This document shows, one piece after another, positions 18,932 through 28,004 of a DNA stretch of 64,000 nucleotides. The stretch's first letter is position 1. The number at the start of each line of letters is the position of its first letter. The notes below the pieces were generated by a model. The model ran no database searches, was not told the origin of the DNA, and saw only the letters and a program-made list of their open reading frames with translations. This DNA is from Microbacterium murale (GTDB lineage Bacteria > Actinomycetota > Actinomycetes > Actinomycetales > Microbacteriaceae), in assembly GCF_014635185.1 (NCBI RefSeq), contig NZ_BMCM01000001.1, positions 1,116,001 through 1,180,000 on the forward strand, given 5' to 3'. A program made the translations under genes and the position numbers.

Positions 18932-19855
18932 ATGTACGGGGAACGGGAGCTGGAAGCGTTCGTCGCGGTCATCGACAGCGGATCGGTGAGCCTGGCGGCC
19001 GAACGACTCATCCGCACGCAGCCGACCGTGTCGCGGCAGATCGCCTCGCTCGAGCGGCAGGTGGGTGCCGCGCTGTTCCGCCGCATGCCGAATGGAATGA
19101 TGACGACCTACGCCGGTGAGCGCCTCGAGCCTATGGCCCGCGACCTCGTGCGCCGAGGTCGTCGCGCGCGCGAGGTGATGACCGGCATCGTGCAGGAGCA
19201 GCGCTCGTTCGTCGTCGCCTCGCCCGAGATGACCAGCGTGCTCGTGCTCGCGCCGTTCATCGCCGAGGGTGGCCCGATCTCCGACGTGATGATCGCGACA
19301 CCCACCGAGACCTACGACCGGCTGCGCACCGGAGCCGACCTCGCCGTGACGACCAGTCCACCGGCCTCTCGGCTGCGCGGCACTCGCGTGATGACGCTCC
19401 CGCTGCTGTGCCAGCTGCCCGCGTCGCATCCGCTCGCCGACGGCGAGCAGATCGAATTGAAAGACCTGCTCGCGGGTCCCTTCCTCACCTCGGGTCGAGG
19501 GTCGGCAGCCTGGGCGCAGATCCAACAGGTCGCGGAGGGCGAGGGATGGTCGCTGGAGATGGCGAGCCTCGGGGCGGATGCTCCGATCATCCAGGCGCGA
19601 TCGGCCGCCGGGCACGGGCCATGCGTGGTCGTCGAGCCGCCTCGATTCGGGCTCGTCACACGTCCTCTGCAGCACCGAGGGGAGGCCATGCGCTGTGCGC
19701 TGTACGCGAGTTGGGAACGCACGCACTATGCGGGTGACGACATTCGGCGCGTGGTGAGAGAGCTCACGGAGTTCGTCTCGACGCACGTTCCCGATCTGTA
19801 CCCGGAGGGGACGTACACCGCGGCGGAGACGGCGGCGATCAGTCGGAACCACTGA
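18932..19855 (+). CDS. LysR-family transcriptional regulator
   Basis: LysR-type regulator, 307 residues. The N-terminal winged helix (LEAFVAVIDSGSVSLAAERL, then QPTVSRQIASLERQVGAALF) is followed by an effector-binding domain. It is divergent from the MHS transporter and amidohydrolase operon and most likely controls it in response to the substrate. ATG 18932 is chosen; a TTG six bases earlier is in frame. No ribosome site is obvious, so it may be leaderless. Confidence 0.9.
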   Translation: MYGERELEAFVAVIDSGSVSLAAERLIRTQPTVSRQIASLERQVGAALFRRMPNGMMTTYAGERLEPMARDLVRRGRRAREVMTGIVQEQRSFVVASPEMTSVLVLAPFIAEGGPISDVMIATPTETYDRLRTGADLAVTTSPPASRLRGTRVMTLPLLCQLPASHPLADGEQIELKDLLAGPFLTSGRGSAAWAQIQQVAEGEGWSLEMASLGADAPIIQARSAAGHGPCVVVEPPRFGLVTRPLQHRGEAMRCALYASWERTHYAGDDIRRVVRELTEFVSTHVPDLYPEGTYTAAETAAISRNH

Positions 19856-20543
19856 CGTCGGGATCGGTGCGCTCTCGGCCATCCGCCTCCGCCAACCCGG
19901 CTCGCATGCTCTCCCGCTCCGCGGCATCCCAGGGGCCAGAAGCGGCCAGCGGGATCTCGGTCATGAAGCGGCGTTCGCTCTCAGGAATCCGCTCGGCGAC
20001 GACCTCGGGATGCGCGGCAGCCGTCGCGTAGAGGTCCGGCCCGTCGGCGTAGAAGAGGTCGCAGACCACGAGGCGGCCGTCGGATCCGCGCATCACATTC
20101 GACGGATTCTGGTCGAGCGGTCCGCACCACGGCAGCTCCTGCAGCGCTCGCTCGTGGATGCGACGGACGATGTCGACCAATTCGGCGACGGACTCATCGC
20201 GGTTCTCGATGTACTGGTGGAACTCGATCGCGTCCGCCTCGTCCACAGCCTCGAGCCACTCCATCACCTGCAGATCCCCGCCGCCGACGAGGCGTCGATG
20301 GGCGAAGAGCTGCGGCACCTGACGCGTGTGCGCGGCCTCGCGATACAGCGCAGCCGTGTACGGGCCGGTCGGATCGAAGGGACTGATGCGCACCGCCATC
20401 GTGCGTCCAGGAGCGCCGTCGGGAGAGCGCAGCGCGATCGCCCAGTCTCCGGCACCGCACGCCGTCCAACCCGCCTCGGTGAAGACGCGCTCGGCGTCGC
20501 GGTGCGTGGCATCCGACGGAAGCGTGTCGAGGATGTCGCTCAT
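19839..20543 (-). CDS. Kinase-like (aminoglycoside phosphotransferase-fold) protein
   Basis: Protein of 234 residues with a likely APH/protein-kinase-like fold. 'GPLDQNPSNVM' resembles the catalytic loop H-x-D-x4-N with the first His replaced, and 'VVCDLFYADG' resembles the metal-binding DFG/DxD motif. An N-terminal strand with 'RTMAVRISPFD' could hold the ATP-binding Lys or Arg. Its target is unknown. The 3' end overlaps the convergent LysR gene by 17 bases. The start at 20543 is preferred over an upstream one at 20627, which adds an unstructured leader. Confidence 0.55.
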   Translation of the reverse strand: MSDILDTLPSDATHRDAERVFTEAGWTACGAGDWAIALRSPDGAPGRTMAVRISPFDPTGPYTAALYREAAHTRQVPQLFAHRRLVGGGDLQVMEWLEAVDEADAIEFHQYIENRDESVAELVDIVRRIHERALQELPWCGPLDQNPSNVMRGSDGRLVVCDLFYADGPDLYATAAAHPEVVAERIPESERRFMTEIPLAASGPWDAAERESMRAGLAEADGRERTDPDVSGSD

Positions 20544-20775
20544 GCTTCCAGTCTGCGACAAACTGGTCGATCCGGCAGATCCGTACTTGAGCGCTTGAGC
20601 TTTCGCACGAGCGTGGCCAGAAATCAATATGCCCAGTCAGAACGCGGGGCAGAAGCCAAAGCAACAAGAATGACACGTATCTACCTGCGCATATTGCTCT
20701 CGGATTTGGCGCGACACGCCGAGCGGGCGGATACTCGTGGCATCTGAGCCTCCCACCTCCGGTCCAAGAATCACC

Positions 20776-21525
20776 ATGAATCCACCCACTGCTCTCGCGC
20801 CTGAAACGACCATCGCCATCATCGGCGCCGGCCGTCTTGGTGGCGTGCTCGCGCGGGCGTTCCGTGCGGATGGCCTCACCGTCCACGGCCCCCTCCGTCG
20901 CGGCGATGAGATCCCCGACGCGGACATCGCGCTCCTCTGCGTCCCCGACGCCGCGATCTCCGAAGCGGCATCCGCTGCCCGCCCGCACGCAACCCGAATC
21001 GGCCACGTCTCCGGCGCCACCCCGCTCGACGACGTCGACTTCAGCATCCACCCGCTGCAGACGTTCACCGGCACCGAGTCTGCCGACGTGTTCCACGGCA
21101 TCGGCGCGGCCATTGCCGGCCGCACACCCGAAGACAAGAACATCGCAGAACAGCTCGCCCGCACCCTCGGCGCTCGGCCCTTCGAGGTCGACGACCCCCA
21201 CCGCGCCGGCTACCACGCCGCCGCGTCGTTCGCCTCGAATTTCGTCCTCACCGTGCTCGACGCTGCCGAGCAGCTCGCAGCATCCGCCGGCATCCCCGGC
21301 GATGAGGTGCGCGACCTCCTCGCCCCGCTCCTCCGCCGCACGGTCGACAACTGGCAGAGCAGCGGCTCGACAGCATCCCTCACCGGCCCGATCGCCCGCG
21401 GCGACGAGGTCACAATCACTCGCCAGCGCGCGGCCGTCGATGAAGCCGACCTCGCGCTGACGAGCCTCTTCGACGAACTCGTCACGGCCACCCGCGCGAT
21501 CGCGCGACAGAAGGTGGCGGTATGA
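20776..21525 (+). CDS. Rossmann-like / DUF2520 protein at head of pantothenate operon
   Basis: Predicted NAD(P)-binding protein of 249 residues. An N-terminal Rossmann domain (AIIGAGRLGGVLARAF near residues 11-26) is followed by an all-helical DUF2520 domain, an arrangement like ketopantoate and F420-type reductases. Its stop overlaps the start of panC (ATGA), so the two are coupled. No standard panE lies in the window, so it may supply ketopantoate reductase activity; that is inference. GTG 20737 is an in-frame alternative start. Confidence 0.78.
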   Translation: MNPPTALAPETTIAIIGAGRLGGVLARAFRADGLTVHGPLRRGDEIPDADIALLCVPDAAISEAASAARPHATRIGHVSGATPLDDVDFSIHPLQTFTGTESADVFHGIGAAIAGRTPEDKNIAEQLARTLGARPFEVDDPHRAGYHAAASFASNFVLTVLDAAEQLAASAGIPGDEVRDLLAPLLRRTVDNWQSSGSTASLTGPIARGDEVTITRQRAAVDEADLALTSLFDELVTATRAIARQKVAV

Positions 21526-22373
21526 GAATCCTCCGCACGGTCCCCGAAGTGCGCGCCGTCGTCGAGAACGCCAGACGCGCGGGCCAAAGAGTCGGCCTCG
21601 TCCCCACGATGGGCGCCTTCCACGACGGCCACGCTTCGCTGATGCAACAAGCGCGCCGGCAGAACGACCTCGTTGTCGTCTCGCTCTTCGTCAACCCGAC
21701 CCAGTTCGGCGCGAACGAAGACCTCAGCAGCTATCCCCGCAATGAACAGGATGACGCCGCGCGCGCAGAGCAGGAGGGCGTCGACATTCTCTTCGCCCCC
21801 GACGCTGCGGAGATCTATCCGGACGGCTTCGGCACCAGCATCCACGTCTCGGGTGTCACCGAGATGCTCGACGGTGCGGCCCGCGGACCGCACCACTTCC
21901 ACGGCGTCGCGACCGTCGTCGCCAAGCTGTTCGGCATCGTCCGCCCCGATGTCGCCTACTTCGGACAGAAGGATGCGCAGCAGATCGCCGTCGTCCGGCG
22001 CCTCGTACGCGACCTCGATCTCGACGTGCGCATCGAGGCGTGCCCGATCGTGCGCGAAGCCGACGGGCTCGCCATGAGCTCGCGCAACGTCTACCTCGAC
22101 CCTGCGGCCCGCGCGCAGGCGACCGCGCTCAACCGTGCGCTCGACGCGGCGGCCGCGCAGCACGAGTCGGGCGAGAGCGACGGCGACAGCATCCTTTCGG
22201 CGGCGCGCGACGTACTCGACGCGGCCGGCGTCACGCCCGAGTACCTCGAGCTCCGCGATGCCCTCACGTTGCAGACCGTCACGAGCGTGGAAGACGACGC
22301 GCTTCTCGCCGTCGCCGCCCGCGTGGGCGCTGCCCGACTGATCGACAACCACATCCTGAAACGGAGCGCCTGA
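21522..22373 (+). CDS. panC: Pantothenate synthetase (pantoate-beta-alanine ligase)
   Basis: Joins pantoate and beta-alanine with ATP, via pantoyl-adenylate, to make pantothenate in the cytoplasm. It has 283 residues, the usual length. The nucleotide-binding motif '[13 protein letters not shown]' carries the HxGH signature, 'FVNPTQFG' and 'YFGQKDAQQ' are further conserved blocks, and 'MSSRNVYL' is the KMSKS-like segment. The gene overlaps both neighbours by a few bases, forming a tight panC-panD-panB operon. Confidence 0.97.
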   Translation: MRILRTVPEVRAVVENARRAGQRVGLVPTMGAFHDGHASLMQQARRQNDLVVVSLFVNPTQFGANEDLSSYPRNEQDDAARAEQEGVDILFAPDAAEIYPDGFGTSIHVSGVTEMLDGAARGPHHFHGVATVVAKLFGIVRPDVAYFGQKDAQQIAVVRRLVRDLDLDVRIEACPIVREADGLAMSSRNVYLDPAARAQATALNRALDAAAAQHESGESDGDSILSAARDVLDAAGVTPEYLELRDALTLQTVTSVEDDALLAVAARVGAARLIDNHILKRSA

Positions 22374-22765
22374 TGCGCCGCACCATGCTGAAGTCGAAGA
22401 TCCACCGCGCCACCATCACCGGCAGCGACCTGAACTACGTCGGCTCGATCACGATCGACCCCGACCTGCTCGAGGCCGCCGACATCCTCGCGCACGAGCA
22501 GGTGCACGTCGTCGATGTGAACAACGGTGCCCGCTTCGAGACCTACACGATCGCGGGAGAGCGCGGATCCGGCGTCATCCAGGTCAACGGCGCCGCCGCC
22601 CGCCTCGTGCACGCCGGCGACACGATCATCGTCATCTCCTACGCCGACTACTCGCGCGAAGACCTCGAGACCTACGAACCCGTCGTCGTGCACGTCGACC
22701 GCACGAACACGATTATCCAGGTCGACGACGTCGTCGATCGGCTGCTGACGGAGGCCCACGCATGA
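22373..22765 (+). CDS. panD: Aspartate 1-decarboxylase proenzyme
   Basis: Makes beta-alanine from L-aspartate for pantothenate synthesis. It is a pyruvoyl enzyme of 130 residues that self-cleaves. The cleavage bond G24-S25 is visible in '[10 protein letters not shown]', with K9 (SKIHR) and Y58-type catalytic positions in place. The start is the ATG overlapping the panC stop, which reproduces the family's exact spacing to G24-S25; a longer in-frame reading back to 22040 is spurious. Confidence 0.97.
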   Translation: MRRTMLKSKIHRATITGSDLNYVGSITIDPDLLEAADILAHEQVHVVDVNNGARFETYTIAGERGSGVIQVNGAAARLVHAGDTIIVISYADYSREDLETYEPVVVHVDRTNTIIQVDDVVDRLLTEAHA

Positions 22766-23634
22766 GCGTGCACGCGACGACGCGCAAGCGGGTCACCCTG
22801 CCGAGCCTCGTCGAGAAGAAGGATGCCGGTGAGCCGATCGTCATGGTCACCGCCTACGACCATCCTGGCGCGCAGATCGTCGAGGCCGCGGGCGTCGATG
22901 TCGTGCTCGTCGGCGACTCGGGCGCGATGACGGTGCTCGGCTACGACAGCACCGTGCCCGTCACCGTCGACGAGATGCTCATGCTCACGCGCGCGGTACG
23001 ACGCGGACTGACGACTCCGCTGCTCGTCGGCGATCTGCCGTTCGGGTCGTACGAAGCATCCGATTCCCTGGCGATCGCCACGGCGCAGCGCTTCATCAAA
23101 GAGGCCGGCTGCGACCTCGTGAAGATCGAGCGCGGCGGCACCTCGGTCGACCGTGCTCGCGCTCTCGTCGGCGCGGGGATCCCTGTTGTCGGACACGTCG
23201 GCCTCACCCCGCAGACCGCCACGGCCCTCGGCGGCTACCGCGCGCAAGGCCGCACGGCCGACGCGGCACGTGCGGTGATCGACGACGCGCTGGCCCTGCA
23301 GGATGCCGGATGCTCAATGCTCGTCATCGAAGCCGTGCCTTCGGAGGTGACTGCCGCACTAAAGCCGCTCATGCGGATTCCGGTGATCGGGATCGGCGCC
23401 GGGGCGGATGCCGACGGCCAGGTGCTCGTCTTCCACGACCTGCTCGGGCTGTACGACGGCGGGGCTGCGAAGTTCGTGAAGCGCTACGCGGATCTGCGGG
23501 CGGATGCTGTCGCCGGGGTCGCTGCGTACGCGGAAGACGTGCGGTCGGGGGCGTATCCGGCGGCCGAGCACTCGTATTCGATGGCTGCGTCAGAGGCGGT
23601 GGAGTTGCGAGAGATGCTCGTTACTCAGGTTTAG
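22762..23634 (+). CDS. panB: 3-methyl-2-oxobutanoate hydroxymethyltransferase
   Basis: Adds a hydroxymethyl group from methylene-tetrahydrofolate to alpha-ketoisovalerate to give ketopantoate, the first committed pantothenate step. It has 290 residues and a TIM-barrel fold. '[16 protein letters not shown]', the metal-binding '[15 protein letters not shown]', 'GDLPFGSYE' and catalytic Glu in 'VIEAVPSEV' are all present. It overlaps panD by 4 bases and ends in a strong hairpin. Confidence 0.97.
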   Translation: MSVHATTRKRVTLPSLVEKKDAGEPIVMVTAYDHPGAQIVEAAGVDVVLVGDSGAMTVLGYDSTVPVTVDEMLMLTRAVRRGLTTPLLVGDLPFGSYEASDSLAIATAQRFIKEAGCDLVKIERGGTSVDRARALVGAGIPVVGHVGLTPQTATALGGYRAQGRTADAARAVIDDALALQDAGCSMLVIEAVPSEVTAALKPLMRIPVIGIGAGADADGQVLVFHDLLGLYDGGAAKFVKRYADLRADAVAGVAAYAEDVRSGAYPAAEHSYSMAASEAVELREMLVTQV

Positions 23635-23650
23635 GGTGGCTAAACCTGAG
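23624..23650 (+). terminator. Stem-loop at end of pan operon
   Basis: Perfect 11-base arms (CTCAGGTTTAG and CTAAACCTGAG) enclose a 5-base loop and include the panB stop codon. There is no T-run after the stem, so it may be a non-canonical terminator or a transcript-stabilising hairpin. Confidence 0.65.
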
Positions 23651-23706
23651 CAAGGATGCGCTCATTCAGGGTTGCCGTGCCGTCGCGACGATGTATCGGT
23701 TAAACT

Positions 23707-23724
23707 TGTACATATTCATGTACA
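23707..23724. promoter_or_regulatory. TGTACA inverted repeat, likely antitoxin operator
   Basis: Two copies of the palindrome TGTACA lie 12 bases apart directly before the AGGAGG ribosome site of the Phd-nucleotidyltransferase fusion gene. Antitoxins of the Phd/YefM type repress their own promoter through such repeats, so this is probably the autoregulatory operator. Confidence 0.6.
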
Positions 23725-23736
23725 GGAGGTGCGGGC

Positions 23737-24192
23737 ATGGAGGTCCTCTCAGTCGCCGACGCGCGCGCCGGTCTGTCGCGTCTCATCGCGGGGCTGCGTG
23801 ACAATCCTGCTGCCGCTCCTGTCGCCATCGGCTCGCACCGCAAGCCCGAGGTGGTTCTGCTCTCGGTGGACGAGTACCAGCGGGTTTCCGATCGCGAACC
23901 GGCACACGTCACCGTCGAGCGTCTACGCCAGCTCGGCCCGCTGATTGAACGCCTTGCACAGGCGGCGCACCTCCGCGACGTCCAGGTGTACGGATCGGTG
24001 GCGCGTGGCGATCAAGCCGCGGACAGTGATCTCGATCTTCTGGTCACTGCCGACGATGCGACGCTGTTCGACATCGCCCAGTTCGAGATGGACATCGAGA
24101 TGCTTGTCGGCGTCCCCGTCGCTGCAGTTTCCGTTGCATCGCTCGACCCGAAACGCGATGCACGCATTCTGAACGAGGCGGTGCCGCTGTGA
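23737..24192 (+). CDS. Phd/YefM-like antitoxin domain fused to MNT nucleotidyltransferase
   Basis: Fusion of two antitoxin-type modules in 151 residues. Residues 1-50 resemble the DNA-binding Phd/YefM fold (MEVLSVADARAGLSRLIA, then VVLLSVDEYQRV). Residues 75-151 are a minimal nucleotidyltransferase with GSVARG at 86-91, the metal-binding pair in SDLDLLV (D98, D100) and a third acidic site at D119. MntA-type enzymes AMPylate and so neutralise the HepT toxin, which is encoded next with a 4-base overlap. The fused Phd domain would supply operator binding. Strong ribosome site AGGAGGTG. Confidence 0.8.
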   Translation: MEVLSVADARAGLSRLIAGLRDNPAAAPVAIGSHRKPEVVLLSVDEYQRVSDREPAHVTVERLRQLGPLIERLAQAAHLRDVQVYGSVARGDQAADSDLDLLVTADDATLFDIAQFEMDIEMLVGVPVAAVSVASLDPKRDARILNEAVPL

Positions 24193-24548
24193 ATCCGGTC
24201 GAGCGCATTCCGCGTTGGTTCGACGATCTCCGCGCCACGCTCGGCACCGCGTCTGAATTGGCGGCGCGTGGGCGCGAGGCCTTCGACTCGGACCCAGCCG
24301 TCTCGTTGGCCTTCGAGGCGCTCTCCAACAGAGTCGGTGACCTTGCAAAGCGTCTTATCGCCGCCGACCCGGAAGGCTTCCGGGGCCCGATCTGGCGGCA
24401 GGCGGCTCGGCAGCGCGACTTCGTCGTGCACCATTATGACCGGATGGATGCCGACCTGCTCTGGCGCACCATCACCGAGAGTTTCCCAAAGCTGGCCGAG
24501 GCCGTGCGAGTGGCAGATGCTTCGATGAGCGCGGATCCCGATGGATAG
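24189..24548 (+). CDS. HepT-like ribonuclease toxin
   Basis: HEPN-fold protein of 119 residues, starting with GTG overlapping the antitoxin stop. The HEPN RNase motif R-x4-H-x-Y is intact: R76, H81 and Y83 in 'RDFVVHHYD'. In HepT/MntA pairs the toxin cuts RNA and the nucleotidyltransferase AMPylates the Tyr in this motif. The adjacent Phd-MNT fusion is the expected antitoxin. Sequence outside the motif is divergent, hence moderate confidence. Confidence 0.78.
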   Translation: MNPVERIPRWFDDLRATLGTASELAARGREAFDSDPAVSLAFEALSNRVGDLAKRLIAADPEGFRGPIWRQAARQRDFVVHHYDRMDADLLWRTITESFPKLAEAVRVADASMSADPDG

Positions 24549-24557
24549 GCTGTCCGC

Positions 24558-25565
24558 ATGCGCAGCCGTGCCGAGACCGATGACCGACTCGCGCAGGATG
24601 CGCACCGACCGCGGGTGATCCACACCGGACAGGCGCTGGTCGACCTGGTCATCGAAGTGGCAGACCTCCCCGCGCGCGGGCAGAACCTCATGGCCGACTC
24701 GGTCGCCGAGTATGCCGGTGGCTCTGTCACCGTGCTGCTCGCGGCGGCCCGCCTGGGCGCCGAGTGCCTGCACGCCGGAGCGATCGGCACCGGCCCTTAC
24801 GGCGATCTGATCCGCGAGGCGCTGGATGCCGACGGCATCGCAGCATCCGCTCCTCCGGTGACCACGCAGGACACCGGGGTGTGCGTCGTGCTGATCGAAC
24901 CCACGGCAGAGCGCACCTTCGTCACGACGCTGGGGGCGGAGCGCGAGATCACAGTCGAGTCGCTCGCGACCGCCGACGTGCAGCCCGGCGATCTCGTCTG
25001 CGTCACCGGATACTCGCTCGCCGTCGCGCAGACCCGCGACCCGTTGCTGGCCTGGTTGAGGACACTTCCCCAGGACGCTGCCGTCGTCCTCGACCCCGGG
25101 GCCGCCTTCGCCGCGCTGCCCGCCGACGTGCGCGACACAATGCTCGCCCGCACCGACGTGTGGACCGGCAATGCGGAGGAAGCGACCGATCTACTGGCCG
25201 CGCGGTCTGTTCCGGTCGAAGCGCCGGCCGGAGCATCCGAACGCGAAATTGTGGCCCATGCCCGCGCGCTCACTCCGCTGATGCGTGCCGGGGCGGTCAC
25301 CATCGTGCGCGACGGCGCCGAAGGGTGTGCGGTGCATGCGCACGGCGAGAGCACCTATGTGCCGGGCTTTCCGCAAACCCCCGTCGACACGAACGGTGCC
25401 GGTGACACGCACACGGGCGCGTTGCTGGCCGGCATCGCCGTCGGCGTGATGTGGGTGGATGCCTGCCGACGCGCCAACGCCGCAGCCGCGATCAAGGTCA
25501 CGCGTCGTGGACCGACGACGGCTCCGACCGCGGTCGAGGTCGAGGAGTTCCTCCGCGGGAGGTGA
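24558..25565 (+). CDS. PfkB-family carbohydrate kinase
   Basis: Ribokinase-like sugar kinase, 335 residues. The PfkB signature 2 is visible as 'DTNGAGDTHTGALLAG' with the catalytic Asp, and the N-terminal sugar-binding region contains 'GGSVTVLLAAARLGAE'. The substrate could be a nucleoside, ribose or keto-deoxy sugar. It lies 9 bases after the toxin gene but shares no obvious role with it. If it phosphorylated 2-keto-3-deoxy acids it would connect to the first cluster, but nothing here proves that. Confidence 0.88.
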   Translation: MRSRAETDDRLAQDAHRPRVIHTGQALVDLVIEVADLPARGQNLMADSVAEYAGGSVTVLLAAARLGAECLHAGAIGTGPYGDLIREALDADGIAASAPPVTTQDTGVCVVLIEPTAERTFVTTLGAEREITVESLATADVQPGDLVCVTGYSLAVAQTRDPLLAWLRTLPQDAAVVLDPGAAFAALPADVRDTMLARTDVWTGNAEEATDLLAARSVPVEAPAGASEREIVAHARALTPLMRAGAVTIVRDGAEGCAVHAHGESTYVPGFPQTPVDTNGAGDTHTGALLAGIAVGVMWVDACRRANAAAAIKVTRRGPTTAPTAVEVEEFLRGR

Positions 25566-25642
25566 GGCCTCGTCAACCGCACGAAGCGGCGGACTTGTCC
25601 ACAGATCCCGACGACGCCCTCTGGCGGTGTCATCATGGGGTC

Positions 25643-26323
25643 ATGGCCATTTCGATGCTCGATCGGGCGCTCTACTCCTATGCAGACGTGGACCGTCTGG
25701 TCGGGCTGCACGCTGGGACATCTCGTCGTTGGCTCGAGGGTTATTCGCGGGCAGGGAAGTTCTACGACCCTGTGCTCAGGGAACAGCCGATCGGTGACGA
25801 CGTCGTGACGTGGGGCGAGATGGTCGAGGCGCGACTGTTGGCGGAGTTCCGCAGGCAGGACGTGTCTGTTCAGAGGTTGCGACCGGCAGTCGAGCAACTT
25901 CGGGGTGAATTCGGACGCTATCCGCTGGCGCTCGCGCGACCATTCCTGGAGGTCGAAGGGCGAGAACTCGTACGAGTAGTACAAGATCGCGTGGGACTCG
26001 ATCGATCGTTGCAACTGGTCGTCGTCCGGAACGGGCAGAGCATGGCGACGGAGGCCACCGAGCGGTTCCAGCACGCAGTCGAGTATGAGGACGGAGCCGT
26101 TGGACGATTCAGGCCAGATCCACGTACCCCGTTCGTCGTGATGGATCCTGCTCGTACCTTCGGTCAGCCCGCTGTTCGAAACGTCCGCACGGACGCGCTC
26201 GCTGAGGAGTACAGCGCGGGCGCCGGGCGCGAAGAGCTTGCCGACCTCTATGACCTCACTGCCCAGCAGGTCGATGAGGCGATCCGTTTCGAGCTCATCG
26301 CGGGCCGCGACCGGGCGGCATGA
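25643..26323 (+). CDS. DUF433-domain antitoxin-like protein
   Basis: Protein of 226 residues ending in a DUF433 (VapB-like) domain at about residues 170-220: 'FGQPAVRNVRTDALAEEYSAG' region, then 'LADLYDLTAQQVDEAIRFE'. An N-terminal helix-turn-helix-like part (SYADVDRLVGLHAGTSRRWLEGY) resembles MerR-type winged helices. The start is the ATG at 25643; upstream in-frame sequence belongs to the kinase region. It overlaps the downstream PIN-like gene by 4 bases and is the presumed antitoxin and autorepressor. Confidence 0.75.
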   Translation: MAISMLDRALYSYADVDRLVGLHAGTSRRWLEGYSRAGKFYDPVLREQPIGDDVVTWGEMVEARLLAEFRRQDVSVQRLRPAVEQLRGEFGRYPLALARPFLEVEGRELVRVVQDRVGLDRSLQLVVVRNGQSMATEATERFQHAVEYEDGAVGRFRPDPRTPFVVMDPARTFGQPAVRNVRTDALAEEYSAGAGREELADLYDLTAQQVDEAIRFELIAGRDRAA

Positions 26324-26739
26324 TGAGCCCGTTCTCGCCGGTGTACTTCGCCGACGAGAACGCCCTGGGCCTCGCGAAGACCCTTGTTCGTCAGGGCCGG
26401 ACAGATTTCGTATATCCGGGTCATGAAGCCTTACCGGAGATTCCGCTCGGCGCACTCGACCTTGAGTGGATGCCCATTGTCGGCGCTCGAGGTTTCATCG
26501 TGATCACGCGAGATCGTCGGATACGCACCCGCCCCGCCGAGCTTGAGGCGTATCTCACTCACGGCATCCGATCGGTCTGGATCGGTGCGAAGCAAGATCT
26601 GCGAGCAGATGCCCAGGCCGAACTGTTCTTGAAACACGAAGCACGGTTGAACCGAGAGATCATCAAACTCGGGGCCGGACCATGGGCGCTCGCGTTGAAC
26701 ATGAACGGGTTCAGGCCGCTGCACCTTCCCTCGCGGTGA
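26320..26739 (+). CDS. PIN-like toxin (VapC45/DUF5615-like)
   Basis: Protein of 139 residues with PIN-like acidic positions: 'FADENALGLAKTL', then 'LPEIPLGALDLEW' and 'FIVITRDRRIRTRPAE'. Family members are RNases paired with DUF433 antitoxins. Its start overlaps the antitoxin stop, which fits a type II toxin-antitoxin pair. Assignment rests on motif and gene pairing. Confidence 0.72.
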   Translation: MMSPFSPVYFADENALGLAKTLVRQGRTDFVYPGHEALPEIPLGALDLEWMPIVGARGFIVITRDRRIRTRPAELEAYLTHGIRSVWIGAKQDLRADAQAELFLKHEARLNREIIKLGAGPWALALNMNGFRPLHLPSR

Positions 26740-26760
26740 GCGGAGCGTTCACCAGCGTCC

Positions 26761-27993
26761 TCATCCCTTGCTGCGCACCCGGAACACCAGCGCGAGCACC
26801 GAGAGCGCGATGACGACCACGCCGTATCCGACGCACACCGCGCCGAGCCCGACGACGCCCACCAGCGTCCCCGCGATCACGGCAGGAACGCCGAACGCGA
26901 GATACGCGAGAAGGAAGATGACGGCGAACGTGTCGGCGCGCTCGGTCGCGGGGATGCGGGGCGCGAGCGACGCGATCACACCGGAGAACGCGGTGCCGAA
27001 CCCCATGCCGGTCACGCCGGCGGCGATGAGATACGCGGGAAGCGATCCCAGCGCGAGCGCCCCGAGCGACAGGGCCGTGCCGGCGGCGAGGGCTGCGGTG
27101 CCGAAGATCGTGATCGTGCGTGGAGAGCGCTTGCGCAGGATGAACGCCGTGATCGCCCCGACCCCGGTGAGGATCGCGACGCCGAGGCCCTGCCAGATGT
27201 GCGCGATGCCGCCGAGCTCGTTGTGGACGATGTTCGCGCCGAGGGAGAGGAACAGGCCTCCGGTCGCCCAGCCCGCGACGATGGCGGGAGCGGCGCGCCA
27301 GAAGTCCGCGCGGATTGCCTGCGGAACCGAGAGGCGGAACTGCAGCGAGGCCCAGACGCCCGGCTTCCTCGGCGCTGTCTCGGGTGCGAAGAAGAACAGC
27401 ACCGCGAGGATGACATACGCGGCGGTGAGCGGCCCGAACACGTCGAGCAGCGGTTCGCCCATGACATCGAGTGCGACTCCCGACAGGAGGGCGCCGGTCG
27501 CGAGCCCGATTCCGGGAGCTAGCGCATTCCACAGCGCCGCGGTCGCCGGGCGGGCGGGATGCGCGAGGTCGAGCACAGCCGCCGAGAGCGCCGAGAGCAG
27601 GAGTCCGCTCGCGATGCCCTGGATGATGCGTGCCAAGAAGAGCAGCGCCACGGAGTCCGCGTGCGAGAAGAGCAGCATGCTGCCCGCGAGCAGCACGAAC
27701 CCGACGATCGCGACCGGGCGGCGGCCGACATGATCCGACAGTGACCCGGCCGTGAGCAGCGTGAGCAGCAGTGCGATGGCGTAGACAGCGAACACGGCGG
27801 TGATCACGATCGCAGCGAAGCCGACCTGCTCGGCGAGCACCGGATAGAACGGCGACGGTGCGCTCGCGCCCGTCATCATCAGGATCTGCGCCACCACGGC
27901 CAGCGCGAACCCGAACCGTATGCGGGCAGTGCGAGTGAAAGGCGCGGCGGTTGAGCGGGTCTGCCGGATGGTGATCGGTTCGGTCGTGGTCAT
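26761..27993 (-). CDS. MFS transporter (drug/metabolite efflux type)
   Basis: Twelve-helix major facilitator protein, 410 residues. 'SLSDHVGRRPVAIVG' is the loop 2-3 motif and 'IIQGIASGLLLSALS' lies in helix 4. It is divergent from an ArsR-type repressor with several matching inverted repeats between them, so it is probably an inducible exporter. The long antisense-frame reading that covers the same region is a shadow. Confidence 0.9.
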   Translation of the reverse strand: MTTTEPITIRQTRSTAAPFTRTARIRFGFALAVVAQILMMTGASAPSPFYPVLAEQVGFAAIVITAVFAVYAIALLLTLLTAGSLSDHVGRRPVAIVGFVLLAGSMLLFSHADSVALLFLARIIQGIASGLLLSALSAAVLDLAHPARPATAALWNALAPGIGLATGALLSGVALDVMGEPLLDVFGPLTAAYVILAVLFFFAPETAPRKPGVWASLQFRLSVPQAIRADFWRAAPAIVAGWATGGLFLSLGANIVHNELGGIAHIWQGLGVAILTGVGAITAFILRKRSPRTITIFGTAALAAGTALSLGALALGSLPAYLIAAGVTGMGFGTAFSGVIASLAPRIPATERADTFAVIFLLAYLAFGVPAVIAGTLVGVVGLGAVCVGYGVVVIALSVLALVFRVRSKG

Positions 27994-28004
27994 GCGCGCT
28001 CCTC

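Noticed and set aside
18536-19927. 463-codon minus-strand frame covering the LysR gene
   Set aside because: It crosses the divergent promoter and the MHS start, and encodes Arg/His-rich sequence without motifs; LysR on the plus strand is clear.
23641-23736. Possible tRNA or riboswitch after panB
   Set aside because: No cloverleaf or conserved riboswitch core can be drawn; the stretch is explained by the panB hairpin and the antitoxin operator.
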